Assembly (NCBI GenBank): GCA_910586975.1
Contig: CAJUKX010000004.1
Span: 62,001-126,000, forward strand
Direction of reading: 5' to 3'
DNA: 64,000 bases
Source of the DNA: an uncultured Muribaculaceae bacterium
GTDB taxonomy: Bacteria; Bacteroidota; Bacteroidia; Bacteroidales; Muribaculaceae
The notes beneath the pieces are model-generated. The model had not been told where the DNA came from. It did not search any database and was given only the letters and a program-made list of their open reading frames with translations. Made by a program: the position numbers and the translations under genes. This document shows positions 34,049 to 41,207 of the stretch, in pieces; position 1 is the stretch's first letter, and each line of letters opens with the position of its first letter.

Positions 34049-36243
34049 CGCATATATGAGCCTCCTGCTCCGGGTGTTATCACGATTTCGCCGTTAAACT
34101 TGTCAAATTCCATACTCAGGCGTTTCAGCTCCATATAGCGGTGCATAAGTGCGTTGAGTTCTTCGGGCGGACGCTGCTCGGTGAGTTGGCGGGTGATTTC
34201 GGCAAGTTGCTGCTTCAGCAGTGTGCTTTTAAGCGTGCAGACCGCTATAGGCAGCTTGGCACATACATCCTCGCGCGGATCCACCTTGGGATACATCCTC
34301 GACAGTACTATGGAATCTGACATCAGTTTGGCCACCAGGTCGGTTACCTGCCTGTCGTCGCTGCGCAATATCATGCGGTTGATGAAAGCCGACGCAAAAC
34401 GGTCGACCTGTTCATTGTATTCCGTGTCGAGCCGTTCGGTCAGTTTGGCTTCGAGTTTCAGTATAGAATCGGTATCACCTCCTGCAGCACGAATCTGCTC
34501 AAGCCCTTCGGCCAGTTGGGCGGCTCTCCGCTCATTGAGCACAGCCTCTTGCCGCAGCCATTCCTCGGGCCACAGATGGTCGCGTATTCCTACGGCCATA
34601 TCCCATATTTGCTTCAGCAATGGATCTGACAGCTCCACTCCGTCGTTGCGAAGTTCACATTCTATATAGTCGAGCACAGTCATAGGCACTGACTCGGTGG
34701 CATCGGGATCGGGATATACATCACACATATACATCAGTCCGCGACGCAATACGTAGCGTATCAGCTCCTCTTCGGCACGGTATACAGCAGGATCAACAGT
34801 TTTGCCGCCGGCAGGTGCCTGTGTATGATTGTCGGATGGCGCCACTGCAGCTGTTGCAGAGCCTTCTACGATTGTCTCGATTGAAGCACGTGCCTGATTG
34901 GCTTGCTGTCGCTTGTAGTTTTCCTCGGCCTGACGGGCTACGAAAAGTTTAAGCTGACGCGACAGCACGTTAACCTCTATTCCTACCTTGCGCGAGCATT
35001 CGTCAAGATAGAGCGATTGCTCCACCACATCGGGAATCAAGGCAATAGTCTGCAAAATCTCGTTGATGGCATCAGAACGCTTGCGGGGGTCGGAGCCGGC
35101 CTCCTTAAGCTTCACATCCACTATAAAGCCTATGAAGTCGGTCTTATGCGTTTCTATATACTGTTCAACTTCAGTAGAAGTATGGTTTTGAGCGTATGAG
35201 TCGGGGTCGTCACCCTCGGGCAGCAGTACGAGTTTGAGCGACAAACCGGCCGCAATGAGCAGATTGATACCGCGCAACGATGCTTTGATACCGGCTGCAT
35301 CGCAGTCGTAAATCAGAATCACATTGTCGGTAAAACGCTTTATGATACGCACCTGCTCCTCGGTAAGGGCTGTACCCGACGACGATACTGTATTCTCTAC
35401 TCCGGCCTGGTGCATGGAAATCACATCCATGTAGCCCTCGACTATTATACAGCACTTCTTGCGGGCGATAGACTGGCGCGCCTGATACATGCCGTAAATC
35501 TCGTTTTTCTTGGAATATATCCGGCTCTCGGGCGAGTTGACATACTTGGCCACTGTCTTTTCCTTGCGCAAGGTACGGCCGCCAAAGGCCACCACGCGCC
35601 CCGACAATGAATGCACGGGATATATAACCCTGCCCTTGAAGCGATCGTATAGGGTGCCGTCGTCCCTGCGCACCGTAAGGCCTGTTTCTACAAGATAACG
35701 TTCTGTGAAACCTGCAGCCGTGGCTTTTTTGAATAAATCGTCAGCCGGACGCTCAAGTGCATAGCCAAGATGGAATTTCTCAATCATTTTGTCGGAAATT
35801 CCACGTTCCCTGAAGTATGACAATCCTATCTCGCGCCCGTCGGCAGTGTCGCGCAGTGTGCTTTCGAAATGGTTCAAGGCATATTCATTAGCCGCGAACA
35901 TACTCTCGCGCTCCACCTCGGCTTCTTTCTCGGCCGAGGTAAGCTCGCGCTCAGCCACCTCTATATTATATTTGTGGCCGAGCCACTTTATGGCCTCCAC
36001 ATAGCTCATGCTCTCAAGGTCCATCAAGAAGCTGACAGCATTGCCGGCCTTACCGCAACTGAAGCACTTGAAAATGCCACGCGAGGGAGATACGGAAAAC
36101 GACGGAGTACGTTCATTATGAAACGGACAAAGCCCGAGATAGCTCGAACCTCGTTTTTTCAATGAAACGAAGTCGCTCACCACCTCCTCAATTTTGGTGA
36201 CATCGAGTACCTTGTCTACTGTTGCTTTATCTATCCTTGCCAT
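34045..36243 (-). CDS. dnaG: DNA primase
   Basis: This 732-residue primase makes RNA primers for replication. It has the CHC2 zinc finger (CPFH, then CFSC at about residues 40-65), the catalytic core with FGGRTL and the TOPRIM motifs (IVEGYMDVISMHQ and YDCDAAG), and a helical C-terminus for DnaB binding. I start it at the ATG at 36243 (MARIDKATV); an in-frame GTG at 36300 lies upstream of the promoter box. The C-terminal quarter is more variable than usual. It overlaps priA by four bases. Confidence 0.95.
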   Translation of the reverse strand: MARIDKATVDKVLDVTKIEEVVSDFVSLKKRGSSYLGLCPFHNERTPSFSVSPSRGIFKCFSCGKAGNAVSFLMDLESMSYVEAIKWLGHKYNIEVAERELTSAEKEAEVERESMFAANEYALNHFESTLRDTADGREIGLSYFRERGISDKMIEKFHLGYALERPADDLFKKATAAGFTERYLVETGLTVRRDDGTLYDRFKGRVIYPVHSLSGRVVAFGGRTLRKEKTVAKYVNSPESRIYSKKNEIYGMYQARQSIARKKCCIIVEGYMDVISMHQAGVENTVSSSGTALTEEQVRIIKRFTDNVILIYDCDAAGIKASLRGINLLIAAGLSLKLVLLPEGDDPDSYAQNHTSTEVEQYIETHKTDFIGFIVDVKLKEAGSDPRKRSDAINEILQTIALIPDVVEQSLYLDECSRKVGIEVNVLSRQLKLFVARQAEENYKRQQANQARASIETIVEGSATAAVAPSDNHTQAPAGGKTVDPAVYRAEEELIRYVLRRGLMYMCDVYPDPDATESVPMTVLDYIECELRNDGVELSDPLLKQIWDMAVGIRDHLWPEEWLRQEAVLNERRAAQLAEGLEQIRAAGGDTDSILKLEAKLTERLDTEYNEQVDRFASAFINRMILRSDDRQVTDLVAKLMSDSIVLSRMYPKVDPREDVCAKLPIAVCTLKSTLLKQQLAEITRQLTEQRPPEELNALMHRYMELKRLSMEFDKFNGEIVITPGAGGSYMR

Positions 36244-36263
36244 AGTATGAGCTTGTTTGAACA

Positions 36264-36271
36264 CAAAGTTA
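36264..36271 (-). promoter_or_regulatory. -7 element (TAACTTTG) of dnaG-priA
   Basis: A consensus match on the minus strand lies 20 bases before the ATG at 36243. It also rules out the upstream GTG start. Confidence 0.6.
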
Positions 36272-36387
36272 CGAAAATCATTCCGATTTGATATTGACAC
36301 ATCATTCGATTTTCAAAAATTTAAGATGAATCACGTAATTTTTGAAAGGGTAGCCGATGTGCGTCTTAACTTTGCTGCACAAAAAAA

Positions 36388-36412
36388 GCTCCGACATTCA
36401 CTGTCGAAGCTT
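36388..36412 (-). terminator. Terminator of the tRNA gene
   Basis: On the minus strand AGCTTCGACA and TGTCGGAGCT form a stem with one G-T pair, followed by seven T. It sits directly after the tRNA. Confidence 0.75.
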
Positions 36413-36414
36413 TG

Positions 36415-36488
36415 TAGCGGGACCGAGAATTGAACTCGGGACCTCCGGGTTATGAATCCGACGCTCTAACCAACTGAGCTATCCCGCC
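36415..36488 (-). tRNA. tRNA-Met (anticodon CAT)
   Basis: This 74-base cloverleaf on the minus strand has acceptor arms GGCGGGA and TCCCGCT, a D-loop with AGCTCAGTTGGTTAGAGC, an anticodon loop TTCATAA (anticodon CAT), a T-arm with GTTCAATTC, and discriminator A. CCA is not encoded. CAT could also be a lysidine-modified tRNA-Ile; elongator Met is favoured by overall similarity. A TAACTTTG promoter (minus strand, 36508-36501) lies 13 bases upstream. Confidence 0.92.
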
Positions 36489-36500
36489 GTTTTGCGAGTG

Positions 36501-36508
36501 CAAAGTTA
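36501..36508 (-). promoter_or_regulatory. -7 element (TAACTTTG) of the tRNA gene
   Basis: A consensus match lies 13 bases before the 5' end of the mature tRNA. Confidence 0.55.
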
Positions 36509-36567
36509 AGACCTTTATTTGAATTAACCAAATTTTTGAACCGATTTTTTAATAAATTTCTAAAAAA

Positions 36568-36975
36568 ATGAGAAAAATCAATCTTATCGTGGTGCATTGC
36601 ACCGCTACTCCCGCCACCCGAACCGTAACCGCAGCCGACGTAGACAACTGGCATAAAGCACGTGGCTTTCAGTGCATTGGCTACCATTACCTCATCCATC
36701 AGAACGGATATATAGAGCTTGGGCGCGATATAGAGCAGCCCGGAGCACATACCAAGGGATTCAACAGCTATTCGGTAGGGGTGGCATACGTTGGCGGAGT
36801 AGACAGCGAGGGAAAACCTGCCGATACACGTACTCCGGAGCAGAAATCAGCCTTGCGACGCCTGCTCGTCCATCTCAAAGAGAGCTATCCCGATGCAAGC
36901 ATACACTCACACCGCGACTTTGCCAACAAGGCATGCCCGTGCTTCGACGCAACAAAAGAGTATGAGGATATTTGA
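36568..36975 (+). CDS. N-acetylmuramoyl-L-alanine amidase, T7-lysozyme (Amidase_2) type
   Basis: This 135-residue single-domain amidase cuts the muramoyl-L-alanine bond in peptidoglycan. The zinc ligands are visible: His in VVHCTATP near residue 10, and His plus Cys in IHSHRDFANKACPCFD at the C-terminus. The catalytic Tyr lies in GYHYLIHQNG. No signal peptide is present, as in phage endolysins, so release would need a holin or lysis. It sits beside a tRNA gene, a common phage integration site, but no integrase or other phage gene is nearby. It may be a domesticated phage remnant. Confidence 0.88.
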   Translation: MRKINLIVVHCTATPATRTVTAADVDNWHKARGFQCIGYHYLIHQNGYIELGRDIEQPGAHTKGFNSYSVGVAYVGGVDSEGKPADTRTPEQKSALRRLLVHLKESYPDASIHSHRDFANKACPCFDATKEYEDI

Positions 36976-37025
36976 GAATCTGTTTTAAATTTAAACAGTT
37001 TCTGAGTGATTCGGATATTTTTGAT

Positions 37026-37033
37026 TAACTTTG
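37026..37033 (+). promoter_or_regulatory. -7 element (TAACTTTG) at the helicase start codon
   Basis: The box ends 4 bases before the ATG at 37038, so the predicted transcription start coincides with the start codon. Confidence 0.5.
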
Positions 37034-37037
37034 TGAT

Positions 37038-38774
37038 ATGGAAAAACAAGAAATCGACTTAAATAACCCGGAGTTCAGACAAGTTGAGTCATTGCTCAAC
37101 TTTACTGATGTCTCTGTGTTCATGACAGGTAAGGCCGGCACGGGCAAGTCAACTTTTCTCAAGCATATCACCCGCACCACACGCAAGAAGCATGTGGTGC
37201 TCGCACCTACAGGCATAGCCGCCGTGAATGCCGGCGGCCAAACCCTGCACTCGTTTTTCCATATTCCACTTAAACCACTGCTTGCCGAGGACCCCGAATT
37301 TGATGAAAGCCGCCTCAGCAACCGCATGAAGTACACCAAGCGATTCATCAAGATGCTGCGCGAGCTTGAATTGATCATAATCGACGAAATCTCCATGGTA
37401 AGAGCCGATGTGATTGATTTCATAGACAAGATTCTGCGCCACTATTGCCGCAAGAAAGCACATCTGCCATTCGGCGGAAAACAGATACTGATGGTGGGCG
37501 ATGTGTTTCAGCTCGAACCGGTTGTGAACGCTCAGACCCGCGAGATACTGCGGCGCGAATACAGCAGTTTCTACTTCTTCTCGGCCAAAGTATTCTCGCA
37601 GATTGACCTCGTGCCTATAGAACTGCGCAAAGTGTACCGCCAGAATAATGCCGAGTTCATCAACCTGCTCGACCGGGTGAGAAGCGGACACCCTACTCCG
37701 GCCGACATCAAGGCAATAAACTCGCGGGTAGCAAGCAATTCAGAAGACGATGACGAAGGCAGCATGGCAATGACAATTGCCACAAGGCGCGATATAGTTG
37801 ATTTTATCAATGAGTCGCACCTTGAGTCGCTGCCCGGCTCAGCCCATAAGTTCATCGCAATGGTTGAAGGCGATTTCCCCGAATCGTCTTTCCCTACCGA
37901 CCGCGAACTGGTGCTGAAAGAGGGCGCACAGGTGGTATTCATACGCAACGACCCCGAGCGTCGTTGGGTAAACGGCACAATAGGCAAAGTGACCGACATA
38001 AGTCAATCGGCCATCGAAGTCACCACCGAAAACGGAAACATCTTTGACCTCGAGCCGGAGATCTGGAACAATATAGAATACGGTTTTGACGAGAAAACCA
38101 AATCTGTGACCGAGAATGTGAAAGGGGCATTCAAGCAATTCCCCGTTAAACTGGCCTGGGCCTTGACCATACACAAGAGCCAGGGCCTGACATTTAACAA
38201 AATCACCATCGACGTGGGACAGGGAGCCTTTACCGGCGGCCAAAGCTACGTGGCCCTGAGCCGCTGTACATCACTCGAAGGCATAACAATGGCTACCCCC
38301 ATAAGGCAGAGCGACATCTACGTAAGCCGCGATGTGCTCAACTTTGCCACAAACTTCAACAACGCCTCGTTGGTGACATCAGCGCTTGAGTCGGCACGTG
38401 CCGACTCGCTATATGCCGATGCCGCCACAGCATTCAACGAAGGCAATTTCAGCGATGCCGTGAGTGTATTTGCCGAAGCCTCGCAACTGCGACAGACATG
38501 GACAGCACCGCGCTACCGGCGACTGATAGCCATGAAACTGCACTCGCTCAACCAACCCAACCGACGGATAAAGGAACTTGAATCTAAAATTAAAGAACAG
38601 CAGGCCACACTCAACCGTTTGGCCGATGAATATGTACAACTGGGGGTGTTGTGTCTTGAGTCCGGTGAAAAGAAAGCCGCCAAGGCCAATTTTACGAAAG
38701 CACTTTCATTAAATCCTGAAAACAAAAAAGCCAACCGCCTGCTCAAAAAACTCAAAAACAAGAGTGATAGCTGA
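37038..38774 (+). CDS. PIF1-like superfamily 1B helicase with a TPR C-terminus
   Basis: This 578-residue protein has Walker A GKAGTGKST (residues 31-39), Walker B IIDEISM (114-120), a GDVFQLEPV motif III, and late helicase motifs LAWALTIHKSQGLTF and SYVALSRC. Together these define the PIF1/RecD-like SF1B group common in Bacteroidetes. From about residue 455 it continues into TPR-like helices (AATAFNEGNFSDAVSVFAEA, LGVLCLESGEKKAAKANFTK) joined by a coiled coil (about 520-540). It probably unwinds G-quadruplex or stalled-fork DNA. It appears to be expressed from a leaderless transcript. Confidence 0.9.
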   Translation: MEKQEIDLNNPEFRQVESLLNFTDVSVFMTGKAGTGKSTFLKHITRTTRKKHVVLAPTGIAAVNAGGQTLHSFFHIPLKPLLAEDPEFDESRLSNRMKYTKRFIKMLRELELIIIDEISMVRADVIDFIDKILRHYCRKKAHLPFGGKQILMVGDVFQLEPVVNAQTREILRREYSSFYFFSAKVFSQIDLVPIELRKVYRQNNAEFINLLDRVRSGHPTPADIKAINSRVASNSEDDDEGSMAMTIATRRDIVDFINESHLESLPGSAHKFIAMVEGDFPESSFPTDRELVLKEGAQVVFIRNDPERRWVNGTIGKVTDISQSAIEVTTENGNIFDLEPEIWNNIEYGFDEKTKSVTENVKGAFKQFPVKLAWALTIHKSQGLTFNKITIDVGQGAFTGGQSYVALSRCTSLEGITMATPIRQSDIYVSRDVLNFATNFNNASLVTSALESARADSLYADAATAFNEGNFSDAVSVFAEASQLRQTWTAPRYRRLIAMKLHSLNQPNRRIKELESKIKEQQATLNRLADEYVQLGVLCLESGEKKAAKANFTKALSLNPENKKANRLLKKLKNKSDS

Positions 38775-38871
38775 CACGGCGGCAAAGCCTGCGTAACATT
38801 ATAACAAAACATCAGCTATTTTCATAACTGTTGCGTATTTGCAATTTATTTTGTAACTTTAGCGCGCCTTT

Positions 38872-39082
38872 TAAGAGTGTGTTTACTTTTTAACTCGCGT
38901 TAAGGCTGAGAGTATTTTTTGAATGATTTTCGCAAGTTGAAGAAGGAGCATAGCGAGCTATGTGACTGATGAAACTTGGCGGAAAGCATCAAAAAAGACT
39001 TCAGGATTAATGCGAAACCATTGAAATAAATACATTCTTTATTTAAAACTTAAATCGTGTGTTAAAAGTAAACACACTCTAA
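38872..39082. repeat. MITE-like dispersed repeat, family A copy 2
   Basis: This is the second full copy of the element at 3226-3439. Its ends GAGTGTGTTTACTTTTTAAC and, inverted from the right, GAGTGTGTTTACTTTTAAC are nearly perfect inverted repeats. It lies between a candidate promoter (TTG at 38831, TAACTTTA at 38853-38860) and the Crp/Fnr gene, so it would be part of that gene's 5' leader. Confidence 0.8.
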
Positions 39083-39111
39083 GAACATATTGTATACATT
39101 TCACACGCTTA

Positions 39112-39744
39112 ATGAAGATAGTCAAAAATCTTAAGAATGATGAACTCGAACGGCTGTGCGTGCTTATTGAAGACGATTATGAGTATGATAAGCTGGACAG
39201 AAGCATATTGATGGATTTCCTCTCTATGGGTGAAGTCTGTCAGTATGAGCGTGGCGAATTGCTCGGTGGCGCCGATGAGATTGACACACACATCTATATA
39301 TTAATAGAGGGTTTGACGCGCCAATGGTATTGGAACGGCGACAAGGAGGTGACCAAGGGTTTCGGTTTACCTCCCACTATATCAATACATTATCTAAGCT
39401 ATTACGGCGACAGGCCTTCTCATGTCTATTATGAGGCATGCTGCATTTCAAAGGTATTGAGATTCACAAAAGAGGTTTTCGATGAATTCACGCAGAAATC
39501 GCATGAGTTCGCTCTATGGCACCTTAATTGCGTACAAAACCAACTCTATTATTACGAACTCAAGGATAGCCGTATCCGAGGATCGGTGCGCGAACAATAC
39601 GAAGCATTGGAGAAAAACCGACCTGAGATTATTCAGAACGTATCGTTGAAAACCATTGCGTCGTATATTGGTGTTTCGCCACAATATTTATCAAAAATTC
39701 GTAACAAAAATCACAAAAAAGCCAAAAACGGTAACATAGATTAA
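39112..39744 (+). CDS. Crp/Fnr family transcriptional regulator
   Basis: This 210-residue protein has an N-terminal cyclic-nucleotide-binding-like beta-roll (about 10-125, with YERGELLGGADEIDTHIYIL) and a C-terminal helix-turn-helix (about 175-205, VSLKTIASYIGVSPQYLSKI). Cysteines suited to an Fe-S cluster are absent and the cAMP-binding RS motif is not obvious, so the ligand is unknown, as for most Bacteroidetes members. Its leader contains the family A repeat. The targets may include the secreted proteins that follow, but this is only positional. Confidence 0.88.
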   Translation: MKIVKNLKNDELERLCVLIEDDYEYDKLDRSILMDFLSMGEVCQYERGELLGGADEIDTHIYILIEGLTRQWYWNGDKEVTKGFGLPPTISIHYLSYYGDRPSHVYYEACCISKVLRFTKEVFDEFTQKSHEFALWHLNCVQNQLYYYELKDSRIRGSVREQYEALEKNRPEIIQNVSLKTIASYIGVSPQYLSKIRNKNHKKAKNGNID

Positions 39745-39766
39745 TTATTTGGCGTATTTTTCTTTC

Positions 39767-39774
39767 TAAATTTG
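39767..39774 (+). promoter_or_regulatory. -7 element (TAAATTTG) of the secreted-protein pair
   Basis: A consensus box lies about 86 bases before the ATG at 39860. TTTG occurs 15 bases upstream, which is shorter than usual spacing. Confidence 0.5.
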
Positions 39775-39859
39775 TTGGCAGATGATTTAAAGTTTCGGGA
39801 CTGCAAAATTCCCCGCTCATCATCAGCCCAGTCTAATACGTTAAACCAAGCAATTGGAT

Positions 39860-41188
39860 ATGAAGAAATTTTTATTTGCAAGTATGGCGTTGGCAACAGC
39901 CGGCGCAATGGCGGCACAGCTCTCATACGAGATTCCCGCCACCCTGTCTTATTTCGGCACTATCGAGGCTCAGGAAGGTATACCATACCCGGCAGCCAAT
40001 TTCGTGACTAACAATCCGGTGAACGAAGGTGCCTGTATATGGGTACCCAAGGGCTCGATGATTATGTATAAGAATACATCGGGAGCAGGATATAACGATG
40101 TGGCATGGGTGGTGCCCGGTGCAACTGACCGCGAGACTGTGGCAGGATCGGTAATAGTTCGCTACGACGAAGTGGGAACCTTTGACTTCCCCACCCTGGT
40201 GAGCGGTGAAGAGACTTTCAAACACGACCTTAAGATAAAGGTGGGAGGTAAAGCTGAACTTTGCCACTCCGACACACGCAAGTGGGGCGAAACTTACGGT
40301 CTGGGATACGCTCCGTTCAACGGCGGCAATGGTTACCTCGGAGGTACCAACAAGGTCAATATCGCAGGCGTCGGTAACTTCTACCGTTTCTCATCGCCCG
40401 ACATGTATGTTGACGGCGTTAATATCTATCTGGCCAAAGCACCCGGAGCTGTACCTTCAAGCGCTACCATGATGACCCGCGTGTTCCTGCCCTTCCTTGG
40501 CGACGGCCAGTTCTCAATGATCGGACAATTCGGTGCCCTCGGCGCTCTCGAGGGTGAGAATGTGCCTATCAACAGCGCCAAGACCGCTGCCGACGGAGTA
40601 TGGCTTCCTTCCTCAAAATTTGCCGTATATAATGTAGACTTTTCCACAAAGTTGAATTGTGAAGGACTTCCATACCTCTTCTTTGCGGTTGAAGGTTTCT
40701 CATACGATCAGAATGCCGATATGGCCGAGGACTTCGTGCTTGCCACAGATGTGATGCCCGCACGCGAGCTCAACATGGAAGACTATAACAACGCTCTGGC
40801 ACACAACTCATTCGTGCGTCAGGGTGGCGAGACCGATTACATACGACCCGTATCTGTATTCGGCGGCAGCTCCATGACTCCTGCAGGCAATTTCAAAAGC
40901 TATAATTTCTGGATTTGCCCGATGGTACGTGGTGCCGAGACTCCAGTGTCGGGTGTGGAAGACATAGTTACAGGCATTGAACGCAACATCTCGTTGGAAC
41001 GCGATGGCGACAACCTGATAGTGACCGGAGTAGCCGACGGTCAGCTCTCAATAGTAGCGCTCGACGGCACAATACGCAGCACTGCAAAGGCTGCTAACGG
41101 TGGAGCAATATTCAACACCTCATCACTCGCCCACGGCGTGTATGTGGTTGTGGCAGCCGACGGTCAAACCATCAAATTTGTAAAATAA
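39860..41188 (+). CDS. Secreted protein with a T9SS-type C-terminal sorting domain, function unknown
   Basis: This 442-residue exported protein starts at the ATG at 39860 (MKKFLFASMALATAGAMA signal); an in-frame TTG at 39854 is rejected. The body is beta-rich with no recognised catalytic motif. The C-terminal 70 residues (LERDGDNLIVTGVADGQLSI, then SSLAHGVYVVVA and IKFVK) are a type A sorting domain. The gene precedes the RCC1/LRR gene by 19 bases, so the two are co-transcribed and probably act together at the surface. Confidence 0.75.
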   Translation: MKKFLFASMALATAGAMAAQLSYEIPATLSYFGTIEAQEGIPYPAANFVTNNPVNEGACIWVPKGSMIMYKNTSGAGYNDVAWVVPGATDRETVAGSVIVRYDEVGTFDFPTLVSGEETFKHDLKIKVGGKAELCHSDTRKWGETYGLGYAPFNGGNGYLGGTNKVNIAGVGNFYRFSSPDMYVDGVNIYLAKAPGAVPSSATMMTRVFLPFLGDGQFSMIGQFGALGALEGENVPINSAKTAADGVWLPSSKFAVYNVDFSTKLNCEGLPYLFFAVEGFSYDQNADMAEDFVLATDVMPARELNMEDYNNALAHNSFVRQGGETDYIRPVSVFGGSSMTPAGNFKSYNFWICPMVRGAETPVSGVEDIVTGIERNISLERDGDNLIVTGVADGQLSIVALDGTIRSTAKAANGGAIFNTSSLAHGVYVVVAADGQTIKFVK

Positions 41189-41207
41189 ATTCCTAAATAT
41201 TAGAATT

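Noticed and set aside
36244..36300. GTG start for dnaG at 36300
   Set aside because: A consensus promoter lies between it and the conserved MARIDKATV start.
36301..37000. Prophage attachment region at the tRNA
   Set aside because: Apart from one amidase gene there is no integrase, structural gene or duplicated tRNA end.
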